Positions 48,980 through 56,973 of a stretch of 57,469 bases of DNA are shown piece by piece. The notes under the pieces are model-generated. The model worked only from the letters and a program-made list of their open reading frames with translations, was not told the origin of the DNA and did not search any database. The position numbers were made by a program, and so were the translations under genes. Position 1 is the first letter of the stretch; the number at the start of each line of letters is the position of its first letter. This stretch comes from Thermoproteota archaeon (lineage in GTDB: Archaea > Thermoproteota > Thermoprotei_A > Sulfolobales > Ignisphaeraceae): contig JAADCV010000002.1 in assembly GCA_013154235.1 (NCBI GenBank), positions 1 to 57,469 of the forward strand, given 5' to 3'.

Positions 48980-50628
48980 GCGAGATACTGAAGGAGCTAG
49001 AGGTCGAGCTAGGGACGAAGGTGCTGAACATATCTAGGATAGAGGGAGGAGTGATAGTATCTATAGAGCCCTCCGCGCTCCCCCGCGCATCGCTGATACT
49101 GGTTTCGAAGGGTGCTAGGCACCGAATGATGGTTGCTAGCGACGATAGGGAGTGGCTAGGGAGGTTCTCGCTCTACTACATCTTCGGAATCGATAGAGAG
49201 GGCCAGAACATAGTGATTCACCTACCTCTAGACCCCGATAACCCAGTTGCCCCAAGCGTTGTCGATATCGTTAGGGCTGTGGACTGGTACGAGCTAGAGG
49301 CCAAGGACTTGATGGGTATCGAGTTCGAGGGCAGGTACCCAGTGCCTAGGCTCATAATGCCGGACACGTGGCCCGAGGGTGTCTACCCGCTTAGAAAGGA
49401 CGTTAGCGTTGAGGAGCTTAGGAGGCTCTCGGAGCCCTGGATAAGCGAGAGGATAAAGCTCGAGGAGGTTGAGGAGATCGTCAGGATACCCATAGGTCCC
49501 TACCACCCAGCGCTCCACGAGCCAGAGTACTTCGAGCTTTACGTTAGGGGGGAGAAGGTTGTTGGCGCTAGGTACGTAGGGTTCATGGTTCACCGCGGGA
49601 TCGAGAAGCTCGCGGAGAGAATGAAGTACGATCAAGTGCCGTTCATAGCCGAGAGGATATGCGGTATATGCGGCTTCGTCCACTCCACGAGCTACTGCCA
49701 GGCAGCTGAGGCAGCTCTAGGGATAGAAGTTCCTGAGAGGGCTGAGTTCATCAGGAGCATCATGCTCGAGGTGGAGAGGATACACAGCCACCTCCTATGG
49801 GTTGGAGTAGCGCTCCACCTGCTAGGCTACGACACGGGCTTCATGCACGTGTGGAGGATTAGGGAGAGGATCATGAGGGTTGCGGAGATGCTCAGCGGCA
49901 GCAGGAAGACCTACGGCCTCAACGTTCTAGGCGGCGTTAGGAGGGACTTCGATAGGGATAGGCTCGAGAAGGCTGTTAGGGAGGCTGAGGAGATAGGGAA
50001 GGAGTTCGCCGAGCTGGTCAAGATATCTATAGACGTTCCGCAGGTTAGGGCTAGGCTTAGGGGAACCGGAATACTCTCTCCTGGCGAGGCTAGGGCCTTC
50101 GCTGTTGTTGGGCCAACGGCTAGGGGATCGGGTATAGACATCGACGTGAGGAAGGACTTTCCCTACGCTGCCTACAAGAGGATCAAGCCTAGGGTGCCGG
50201 TCTACAGCGAGGGAGATAACCTCGCTAGAACGCTGGTGAGAGTAGACGAGGTCTTCGAGAGCATCGAGCTACTCAAGCATCTAGCGGATCAGATCCCGAG
50301 CGGGTCGATAAGGGCTGAGCTACCACCTAGCTTCGAGCCCTACCGCATAGGGATAGGGGCTGTCGAGGCCCCGAGGGGAGAGGTCATACACATGGTCATA
50401 ACCGGTAGGTACACACCGTATAGATGGAGGGTTAGAGCACCCACGTACCAGAACCTCATAGCTGTGCCAACAATGCTCAGAGGAGTTGAGCTAGCGGACG
50501 CAGCCCTAACAATAGCTAGCATAGATCCCTGCTTCTCGTGCACCGACAGAGCCATAGTCATTGACCTTAGGAGGGGGAGCGTCGAGAGGATCCCGCTCAG
50601 AAAGATTGTTTCGAGGTGGAGACCATGA
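48967..50628 (+). CDS. Fused NuoC-NuoD type hydrogenase large subunit (MbhK+MbhL)
   Basis: The 553-residue protein (ATG 48967 after GGTGGGAG, not the upstream TTG of the ORF track) joins an N-terminal NuoC-like domain (about 1-150, DLMGIEFEGRYP, PDTWPEGVYPLRK) to a NuoD-like catalytic domain. Both NiFe-binding pairs are intact: ERICGICGFVHS (about 235) and DPCFSCTDR (about 525), followed by a short C-terminal extension that a maturation protease could remove. This marks a true group 4 hydrogenase, not a complex I or sulfane reductase subunit. HycE of group 4a has the same fusion, whereas Pyrococcus Mbh has separate genes. Confidence 0.93.
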   Translation: MASVSEILKELEVELGTKVLNISRIEGGVIVSIEPSALPRASLILVSKGARHRMMVASDDREWLGRFSLYYIFGIDREGQNIVIHLPLDPDNPVAPSVVDIVRAVDWYELEAKDLMGIEFEGRYPVPRLIMPDTWPEGVYPLRKDVSVEELRRLSEPWISERIKLEEVEEIVRIPIGPYHPALHEPEYFELYVRGEKVVGARYVGFMVHRGIEKLAERMKYDQVPFIAERICGICGFVHSTSYCQAAEAALGIEVPERAEFIRSIMLEVERIHSHLLWVGVALHLLGYDTGFMHVWRIRERIMRVAEMLSGSRKTYGLNVLGGVRRDFDRDRLEKAVREAEEIGKEFAELVKISIDVPQVRARLRGTGILSPGEARAFAVVGPTARGSGIDIDVRKDFPYAAYKRIKPRVPVYSEGDNLARTLVRVDEVFESIELLKHLADQIPSGSIRAELPPSFEPYRIGIGAVEAPRGEVIHMVITGRYTPYRWRVRAPTYQNLIAVPTMLRGVELADAALTIASIDPCFSCTDRAIVIDLRRGSVERIPLRKIVSRWRP

Positions 50629-51176
50629 GCTTCCTCAAGGTTCTAGCTGTAGCAGCTAAGCGCGGCAGAGCAACCATTAGGTACCCCCTCGAGCCACCCC
50701 TAGTAACACCCTTCTTCAGGGGGAAGATCAGCGTAGACCCCTCTAAGTGCATTGGCTGCGGAGCATGTGCAAGGATATGCCCCCCGAGAGCTATAGAGCT
50801 CGTTAGGGAGGACAACCGGTTCGTGCTGAGGTACTTCATAGGCAGATGCATCTTCTGCGGCATGTGCGCAGACACGTGCCCTCAGCAAGCTATCGAGGTT
50901 AGCCACGAGTTTGAGCTAGCAACGCCTAGGCTAGAGGATCTCTACGAAGAGGTTATCCATAGGCCAGCTACGTGTAGCGTGTGCGGAGAGCCCTACCTGC
51001 CTAGGAAGCTCGTCGAGAAAGCTATCGAGAGCTCGGGTATGGAGGTAGCTAGGGAGAGGCTAGAGATGTGTCCCCAATGCAGAAGGATCAGCACGGCTCA
51101 GGTTATAGCTAGCTCTAGACTTAGGTTCGGAAGCGACCTTCTTGAGGCTGGCGAGGTTGAGGAGCGTAGATCTTAG
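50625..51176 (+). CDS. mbhN: NuoI/MbhN-like 2[4Fe-4S] subunit with extra C-terminal Cys motif
   Basis: The 183-residue protein (ATG 50625, overlapping the upstream stop) has two ferredoxin motifs, CIGCGACARICPP and CIFCGMCADTCPQ, for electron entry from ferredoxin. It also carries an additional four-Cys set near the C-terminus (CSVCGEPYLPRK...MCPQCRR), like a zinc ribbon. HycF-type subunits have similar tails. The start of the NuoB gene lies inside its last 35 bases. Confidence 0.92.
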   Translation: MSFLKVLAVAAKRGRATIRYPLEPPLVTPFFRGKISVDPSKCIGCGACARICPPRAIELVREDNRFVLRYFIGRCIFCGMCADTCPQQAIEVSHEFELATPRLEDLYEEVIHRPATCSVCGEPYLPRKLVEKAIESSGMEVARERLEMCPQCRRISTAQVIASSRLRFGSDLLEAGEVEERRS

Positions 51177-51729
51177 AAAGGCTCTCGAGAGGATCAAGAG
51201 AAGTATCTGGGTCTTCCACCTGAACACAGGTAGCTGCAACGGGTGCGACATAGAGATCCTAGACGCTCTAACACCGTACTTCGACGTTGAGCGCTTCGGA
51301 ATCAAGCTCGTTGGAAGCCCTCGCCACGCTGACGTAGCGCTGCTGACGGGGCCCATAACCCTTAGGGCGCTGCCAAAGGTTGTTAGAGCTCTCGAGGCTA
51401 TGCCTAGGCCAAGGCTCGTTCTAGCGATAGGCGCTTGCGCTGTCGGGGGCGGAATATGGTTCGATTCCTACACGCTTCTAGGAGGGTTTCCGAGGCTTCT
51501 AAGGGTTCTGAAGAGCGCTGGGATCGAGATAGACGGTGTTGTGTACGTACCTGGGTGCCCAGCTAGGCCTGAGGCGATAATATATGGTGTGTGCGTACTG
51601 CTGGGGGTTGTGAAGCCCAAGGTGTCTAGAAGAGCTGTTGAAGCCCCTATACAGCTAGAGGTGACTCAAGCTGGTGAGGTACGTAGCGTACCTATGCATC
51701 GAGAGGGAGGTGCGGACACCCGTACCTAG
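51142..51729 (+). CDS. mbhJ: NuoB/MbhJ-like small subunit
   Basis: The 195-residue protein holds the proximal [4Fe-4S] cluster next to the NiFe site. The four ligands appear in TGSCNGCDIEILDAL, AIGACAVGGGIW and VPGCPARPEAIIYG. It belongs to the small-subunit family of group 4 hydrogenases, lacking the twin-Arg signal of uptake hydrogenases. TTG 51151 is an alternative start, both overlapping the upstream gene. Last recognisable redox subunit of the operon. Confidence 0.93.
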   Translation: MRLARLRSVDLRKALERIKRSIWVFHLNTGSCNGCDIEILDALTPYFDVERFGIKLVGSPRHADVALLTGPITLRALPKVVRALEAMPRPRLVLAIGACAVGGGIWFDSYTLLGGFPRLLRVLKSAGIEIDGVVYVPGCPARPEAIIYGVCVLLGVVKPKVSRRAVEAPIQLEVTQAGEVRSVPMHREGGADTRT

Positions 51730-51940
51730 ACACTTCTTAGCTCCCCTAGCCCTATGCCGAGAGGCTGTCGAGCTTAGCGAGAGCGATGTTGAGCAGCTCC
51801 CTAGCGAGGTTAGGGATAGGCTTAGGGGCAGGGGAGAAGTTACTGTTCCTATAGATAGGTGCCGCGCGCTCCTCCACAGAATCTCTAAGCTTAACCCGCC
51901 CCCCGAGAGCTACGTAAAGATAGTTGCTGTGCTCGACTAG
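51674..51940 (+). CDS. Small conserved-looking protein ending the hydrogenase operon
   Basis: I do not recognise this 88-residue soluble protein. It overlaps the NuoB-like gene by 56 bases in another frame and continues well past it, so the overlap is genuine only if this is a real gene. The later part, LSESDVEQLPSEVRDRLRGRG and VTVPIDRCRALLHRISKL, is charged and helical. An accessory or assembly factor is possible. Confidence is limited by the overlap. Confidence 0.5.
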   Translation: MRYVAYLCIEREVRTPVPRHFLAPLALCREAVELSESDVEQLPSEVRDRLRGRGEVTVPIDRCRALLHRISKLNPPPESYVKIVAVLD

Positions 51941-52042
51941 CGCTGGAACCCTATTAGGTAGCTCGATGTGAAACCCCTCTACGCCCTAAGCCCTTATTCA
52001 CGGGGATCCGGCTTTTTGTGCCCTACCTAGCCCCTCTCCTCG

Positions 52043-53194
52043 GTGCTTGAATTGAGTAGCCGGAGGCTCGTAGCGCTATCCCTTGTTTTCGTAGCGTGTG
52101 TTGTAGCTGCCTCAGCTCTGATAGCTGCCCACCTATTTAGGCATGGGGCTAGCGCCCCGGTTACCGCAGTAACCACGAGCATCACGAGGGTAGCGAGCAC
52201 TACAATTAGCACCACCCTAGCTAGAAGCGCTATCGCAACAACGACCTCAAGCACCCTAGGGCTCCAGCCTATCCCGAGCTGGAGGTACGTGAAGATCATG
52301 GGCGTCGGCGTAAACGTTGACTGGCTGAGCTTCGGGTGGGTTGAGCGCCAGTACTTCTACTGGAGGCAGCACGGAGTATCTATACCCAAGCTCTTCAAGG
52401 AGAGAGGCTTCGACAATGTTAGGATTAGGGTCTGCGGCGACGTGGTTAGCAACGCTACCCTCCTCGAGATGCTGAAGGAGGTTGTGAACGACTGCCTTAA
52501 GGCCGGGATAGTGCCGATAATATCGTACTGCGCGAACGAACTCCGTGAGCACCCAACAGATCCGAGCGCGCTTCACCACTTCGTGGAGTGGTGGGTAACT
52601 GTAGCTAAGGCGTTTAAGGGATACCCATACACCCTATCCTACGACCTTATAATCGAGACAAGCGGCCCCATAAAGAGCTACCCAGAGGTTCTCAACAAGG
52701 CCTACACCGAGGTCATCAAGGCGATTAGGTCGATAGATAGGTACAGGATAATAATTGTTACTCCAGCCAACGTCTCCAAGCCCTGGGCCCTGAAATACCT
52801 TCGCATACCGATAGACCAGTACATCATCGCGGAGTGGCACGTATTCGCGGGAGGCCCCTGCCACAGGAATAGGTTCGTGGGCATGGAGGTGTGCAGGAGC
52901 GTGATCCAGCAAGCAGTGAACGCAGCCCTGAACTGGTCTAAGCGAACAGGCGTACCTACGTGGGTAGGGGCTTGGAGACCCAACTGCTACCCGAAGAAGG
53001 GTAAGGGTCGCGGCCCGATACTTCCTGAGGATGTAGCGATAGAGTTCTCTAAGCTTATGGTTAGCGAGCTGTGTAGCCGCGGGATACCCTACGACGTTAA
53101 CGCCGATACGAAGTTCTTCGACTACTACAACCTCAGCTGGTACCCATCGCAGCGAGAGCTGCTGAACGTGGTACTGAACTGCAGCTATAGGTAG
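52043..53194 (+). CDS. Secreted GH5-like protein with unusual active-site region
   Basis: The 383-residue protein has an N-terminal membrane anchor (ALSLVFVACVVAASALIAAHLF), a Thr/Ser-rich linker (about 38-75) and a TIM-barrel domain resembling GH5 cellulases: IMGVGVNVDWLSFGWVE, FKERGFDNVRIRVC, SYDLIIETSG and YIIAEWHVFAGGP. The canonical Asn-Glu acid/base reads IET, and the usual nucleophile GEFG region reads WVGAWRPNCY with no Glu, so activity is uncertain. It may be a diverged enzyme or a binding protein. It is convergent with the ABC-class ATPase gene, ending 13 bases from it. Confidence 0.72.
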   Translation: MLELSSRRLVALSLVFVACVVAASALIAAHLFRHGASAPVTAVTTSITRVASTTISTTLARSAIATTTSSTLGLQPIPSWRYVKIMGVGVNVDWLSFGWVERQYFYWRQHGVSIPKLFKERGFDNVRIRVCGDVVSNATLLEMLKEVVNDCLKAGIVPIISYCANELREHPTDPSALHHFVEWWVTVAKAFKGYPYTLSYDLIIETSGPIKSYPEVLNKAYTEVIKAIRSIDRYRIIIVTPANVSKPWALKYLRIPIDQYIIAEWHVFAGGPCHRNRFVGMEVCRSVIQQAVNAALNWSKRTGVPTWVGAWRPNCYPKKGKGRGPILPEDVAIEFSKLMVSELCSRGIPYDVNADTKFFDYYNLSWYPSQRELLNVVLNCSYR

Positions 53195-53207
53195 CTTCGC
53201 GCGGGAT

Positions 53208-54839
53208 CTACCTCTGGATAACCTCTATAGGCATCCTATTGATTAGGTACGCAACGTCGATAGCCCTAACCTCGCCTAGGTCTGGTCCAGGCTCCTTGCC
53301 TAGAAGGGCTTCGAAGCCCTCGCTAAGTATCGTCCTCTCGATTCTTCGAGCGATCTCCGCTACGCTAGCTCCCTCGAACCTAGGCAAGATCTTTGCCACG
53401 ACGCGAAGAGTGTTGAGCTGAGTCTCCTCGTAGAGCTGGGCGTTGCTACACAGGTTTATGGGTGTGTCGAGCTCTCTATCCTCGAGTAGGCATCCCCTAA
53501 CCCTAGGCTTGTAGAGTCTTGGAGCTCTAGCGAGGATCCTCTCCCTAGGCGCTGAGTAGCTTCGGTGAGCAACCCTAGTGTCTCTAGCTAGCTCGCGACA
53601 CTCCTCGGTAACGTCTCTAGGTATGTACTTGAGCATGGATATGACTGTCTTAGCGACTCTCAGGAGCTGCCTATGGCCAGAGGAGGCTACGATTATCGAG
53701 ACCCCGAAGCTCTCTAGACCCTGGGCGAGGCTCGGTAGGGGAACTACTGTTCTAGCTCTATACAGCCTCTCAACGATCTCTAGATCCTCGAAGAGCACGT
53801 TCGTGGCTACGGTATCCTCGTCTAGGAGGATTAGCTTTGCGCCAACCTCAATAGCTTCCTGGATAGAGGCAGCGACGCTCGTAGCGCCACTAGCGTCACG
53901 CGTGCTAAAGCACCTAGGGTCCATTTTTGGCGGTGGCTCGTCTATGAATGGCGATATGTCTACGCAGGTAACGAACCTACCCTCCTCACTAGCTATGAGC
54001 ACGGTGTCTCTAAGGGAGACTACGAGCTCCCTACCGTCTCCCGGAACGTGGTTGTAGACCCCAGCAGCTATGGCCTCGATGAGCGTAGTCTTTCCATGGA
54101 ACGCAGCTCCAGTAACCACCGTCAAGCCTCGGGGGATACCTGCACCGCTAACCGCTCTACCGGTAGGCAACTCTATCTCTATCCTTAGGCTAGGGGGAGA
54201 CTCGAAAGGCACAGCACCCTCTAGAGGCTCCTCAGAACCCCCGTGCTTGCGAGGAAGGATGCTTCCATCCCCAACGAAAGCCACTAGCCTCTTCCTAGGT
54301 AGTAGCTCCCTAATGTACTCCTGCTCGATCCACGCATCGACGTACCTCCTCAGCTCAGACTCGCAACCCCTCCAGCTAGCAGCTCTAGCAACAGCTCTAG
54401 GCAACTTCCTCAGAAGAATCTCGATAGCCTCATCGCCTAGAACCCTTCGATGCCTAGATGGTAGCCCAACCCAAACCCTAGCAACGAGCCTAGAGCCACG
54501 AATCTCTACAGCACTACGACGAATCATCACCGGGCTAGGCTTTGGAACCCCTAGAAACCCGCTCCAACCCTCACCAACCCTCCTAGAGACTCTCTTCAGC
54601 TCGCGAAAGAGCCTCCTAAGAACCCAGTCAGCATACGCAACCGGATGCCGAAGAGCCCAGCTAGGACCATCGAGAACAAGCTCAACCCTAGCAACGCTAG
54701 GAGGAGCATAGGGATCCCCCTGAACACGAACAACCTCAACAGCAACACCATCAACAACCTGCCTAGCACCAACAAGCCTCCTATAAGCCCCATAGCCACG
54801 ACCATCAATCTCCCTAAGAACCCTCTCAATCAATACCAA
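53208..54839 (-). CDS. ABC-class predicted ATPase (PF09818-like)
   Basis: The 543-residue protein matches the uncharacterised ABC_ATPase family: Walker A TVVTGAAFHGKTTLIEAIAAG (about residue 240), LILLDEDTVATN as Walker B, and the extended N-terminal domain GRGYGAYRRLVGARQ that opens members of this family. It is not a transporter ATPase, as no partner permease or typical signature is nearby. The biological role is unknown. The apparent plus-strand ORFs across 54.0-55.0 kb are its antisense shadows. Confidence 0.82.
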   Translation of the reverse strand: MVLIERVLREIDGRGYGAYRRLVGARQVVDGVAVEVVRVQGDPYAPPSVARVELVLDGPSWALRHPVAYADWVLRRLFRELKRVSRRVGEGWSGFLGVPKPSPVMIRRSAVEIRGSRLVARVWVGLPSRHRRVLGDEAIEILLRKLPRAVARAASWRGCESELRRYVDAWIEQEYIRELLPRKRLVAFVGDGSILPRKHGGSEEPLEGAVPFESPPSLRIEIELPTGRAVSGAGIPRGLTVVTGAAFHGKTTLIEAIAAGVYNHVPGDGRELVVSLRDTVLIASEEGRFVTCVDISPFIDEPPPKMDPRCFSTRDASGATSVAASIQEAIEVGAKLILLDEDTVATNVLFEDLEIVERLYRARTVVPLPSLAQGLESFGVSIIVASSGHRQLLRVAKTVISMLKYIPRDVTEECRELARDTRVAHRSYSAPRERILARAPRLYKPRVRGCLLEDRELDTPINLCSNAQLYEETQLNTLRVVAKILPRFEGASVAEIARRIERTILSEGFEALLGKEPGPDLGEVRAIDVAYLINRMPIEVIQR

Positions 54840-55066
54840 TACCCACCACCCATCGACATACCGATATACACAGCAAGCAACTCCTTAAAGCAACCCATAC
54901 ACCACCTCCACCACAACCCCCTAAATATCGAAGTGCCTAGCACAAGGCCACGGTACATTACAGCAAACGCGCAACTTCTCACACCCAAGCTCTTCCCTAA
55001 CCTGCTTACCTAAGCTCCGAAACTCTATCGCACCTCTCCATAACAAATCTCATCTCTATCGGCTAC

Positions 55067-55090
55067 CGAATATTCTATTCGTTACGAATA
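55067..55090. repeat. Alternating CGAATA/TATTCG repeat, candidate operator
   Basis: CGAATA-TTC-TATTCG-TTA-CGAATA: three 6-base arms in alternating orientation with 3-base spacers, so two overlapping inverted repeats. It lies in the 373-base gap 54840-55212, which has no gene I trust, about 120 bases upstream of the wHTH-like gene at 55213 and 230 bases from the ATPase start. Such a layout suits cooperative binding of a dimeric regulator. Confidence 0.45.
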
Positions 55091-55212
55091 CTACAGCGCC
55101 TGATACCTGCGCTTGAATTCACTTCGCTCACCTCAACCCCTTACGGCATCAAAGCTGAGTAGTGAACCTCATAATAGCTACTTGCGATGTCTAATCCACT
55201 ACGCTTGAGGAG

Positions 55213-55482
55213 GTGCTCAGAGACATGGAGAAGCTCGTTGGTAGGGAGGAGGCTGAGAGGATTGTGTCGCTAGTGTGTAGAATCGCATTTGGGGAGGGCT
55301 ATACCCTCGACGAATTGGCTAACTTACTGAGCCTCTCGCGACCCTATCGCCGTAGGAATGCATCCAGAGATTCCAGAGAACTCGCATCGAAGGGACTCAT
55401 GAAGAGACGCGAGGCACCATCCATAGAGCTAAGCAATAGAGAGGTGCTCAGGTGCGCACGCAAACTAGTGAGCACGGAGTGA
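55213..55482 (+). CDS. Small wHTH-like protein
   Basis: The 89-residue protein contains a likely winged-helix pattern: TLDELANLLSLSRPYRRRN, then SRELASKGLMKRREAP as wing. The N-terminus (MEKLVGREEAERIVSLVCRIA) is a leading helix. It could be the regulator that uses the 55067-55090 repeat. The recognition helix is unusually basic. It may be a shortened copy of a longer regulator. Confidence 0.5.
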   Translation: MLRDMEKLVGREEAERIVSLVCRIAFGEGYTLDELANLLSLSRPYRRRNASRDSRELASKGLMKRREAPSIELSNREVLRCARKLVSTE

Positions 55483-55587
55483 CTAGATCTAGGCAGTGAG
55501 CATAGAGGATGACTATGGAAGAGCTTAAAGATCGGTTTGCTAAGCTTGGGAATTCTCAATATCTCTGCTTAGATCTCTCCGATTGTT

Positions 55588-55791
55588 TTAGGTTGCTAGT
55601 TTTTCCTCGAGCGTGAGTATGGTGTCTACAGCTTCCTCAAAGCTCGTCTCTCCTCTCTTCCACTTCTCGATGAGCTCCATAGCCTTGCTCCGCTGTTCAG
55701 AAGGTAGCTCTTGCGCGAGAGATAGCAGTAGGCTTAGCTTTCTCCTAAACCTGATGAACTCCTCGCTATCCCTAAACATCGCTATACCCAT
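55588..55791 (-). CDS. Small coiled partner of the PIN protein (putative antitoxin)
   Basis: The 67-residue protein is helical and charged (FRRKLSLLLSLAQELPSEQR, MELIEKWKRGETSFEEAVDTIL). It overlaps the end of the PIN gene by 10 bases and follows it. In most VapBC loci the antitoxin comes first, so the order is reversed. An antitoxin role is inferred from size and linkage. Confidence 0.5.
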   Translation of the reverse strand: MGIAMFRDSEEFIRFRRKLSLLLSLAQELPSEQRSKAMELIEKWKRGETSFEEAVDTILTLEEKLAT

Positions 55792-56213
55792 CCATACCTA
55801 GGGTTGTAAGCTTTTAGACCTATCCTCCTAGCGAATCTAAGCATCTTCCGATCGAAGCTAGCTACGATGCTACACCTAGCGTCTCTAGCTATCAGCACGT
55901 GTGCAACATCGATGAGCCTCGAGTACGATAAGCCAAGGGATTCTACTACGCGTCTAGCTCTCCTCAGATACTCCTCGACATCCACCTCGATGACGGGTAT
56001 ACCAAACCTCTTCAAAGCATCTAAAGCCATTCCCTCGCTAGGCGTAGACCTAACCTCTTCTAGAAGCAGATTGCTAGCCCTACAGAGCTTACGACTGAGA
56101 CACACCTCTTCGAGAAACCTAACCGCGTATCCATGGTTAGGATCGCTAGGATATATACTAGCCACAATAACCGAAGTATTCACGTAGGTAAGCTCACGTA
56201 CCTCGATCGCCAA
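55782..56213 (-). CDS. PIN-domain protein with altered first acidic residue
   Basis: The 143-residue protein has the PIN outline: TYVNTSVIVASIYP, LLLEEVRS, SRLIDVAHVLIARDA and IVASFDRKML. The usual first catalytic Asp (xDTS) is Asn here, while the later Glu and two Asp residues remain. It may be inactive, weakly active, or metal binding in a changed way. It is followed by the small helical gene. TTG start. Confidence 0.72.
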   Translation of the reverse strand: MAIEVRELTYVNTSVIVASIYPSDPNHGYAVRFLEEVCLSRKLCRASNLLLEEVRSTPSEGMALDALKRFGIPVIEVDVEEYLRRARRVVESLGLSYSRLIDVAHVLIARDARCSIVASFDRKMLRFARRIGLKAYNPRYGWV

Positions 56214-56669
56214 GAGACTATCCCTCCCTAGGTATGTAGATGTAGACGATCACCTTCTCACCATTCAAAGTCCCTTCCTCAAGCTTCCTCGATATCCGAA
56301 ACGATCGCGCCTAGCCTATCATCAGCAACCTTAGCTAAGAAGGTTGCTACGCTAGCCATCGCTCTAGACAATCATGTACTTCGCAGCGTTTTCACCTCTC
56401 GATACCTCTTCGAAACGTAGATCGTGAAGCGCTTAAGAACGAGATGTATAGGGAGCTCGAAGAGCTTGAGAAAGAGCTTTCGAGATCTAGGAGGCAGCGA
56501 TCTAGGCTCGTTTACGCAAATCCTGCGGAGCGCTGATCGCTAGACGCGCTGCACGTCGCTCGAGCCTATCGAGGAATCTTTGAATGTGTATCCATTCGAG
56601 CTACACTGCATCCCCTAGCCGAGTTTTTAGGCTTGTCTCGACGTAGATGCGTAGCTAGGGGATCTAGCT
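56214..56669. other. Gap with a gene remnant
   Basis: No intact gene. From about 56400 to 56538 a plus-strand frame reads a charged helix (VDREALKNEMYRELEELEKE, then SRSRRQRSRLVYANPAER) with no suitable start upstream; from its internal ATG it is only 29 codons. It looks like the tail of a lost antitoxin or coiled protein. The rest has no recognisable signal. Confidence 0.35.
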
Positions 56670-56933
56670 ATGGCTGTGACGATCAGGGCTGTTGTTTCTC
56701 TAGCTCTAGCTGCGCTCTTTATCGTGACTCTGGTTACGGGTGCTATTCTCTTCGTCGAGAAGTTTGTTCTAGCTGATCCAGGTCGGGGTAGAGGGCTAGG
56801 TGCTGGTGGCTACCTCGGTGCGCTCCATGCCTACGCTGCGATAGGTATGGGTGTCCTGGGGCTGGTGCACATGGGGTTGAACTGGAGGTGCTTAGCGAGC
56901 TACGTTAGGAGCCTGGGTAGGTCTAGCCGCTAG
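56670..56933 (+). CDS. Small DUF4405-like membrane protein
   Basis: The 87-residue protein has two membrane helices (VVSLALAALFIVTLVTGAILFV and YAAIGMGVLGLVHMGLNW) with His residues in GALHAYAAIG and LVHMGLNW, spaced as in DUF4405 and related cytochrome-b561-like proteins where such His pairs may bind heme. It precedes an Fe-S protein gene by 40 bases on the same strand, so it may be the membrane partner of a redox complex extending beyond the window. Confidence 0.6.
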   Translation: MAVTIRAVVSLALAALFIVTLVTGAILFVEKFVLADPGRGRGLGAGGYLGALHAYAAIGMGVLGLVHMGLNWRCLASYVRSLGRSSR

Positions 56934-56973
56934 CGTTTTTACTCAGTTTATGTAGCGAGGGCGGGGGCTAGCT

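Noticed and set aside
54070-55013. Plus-strand ORFs of 213 and 122 residues
   Set aside because: They are antisense shadows of the ABC-class ATPase gene; the Asn/Pro/Ser-rich translation is typical of a shadow frame.
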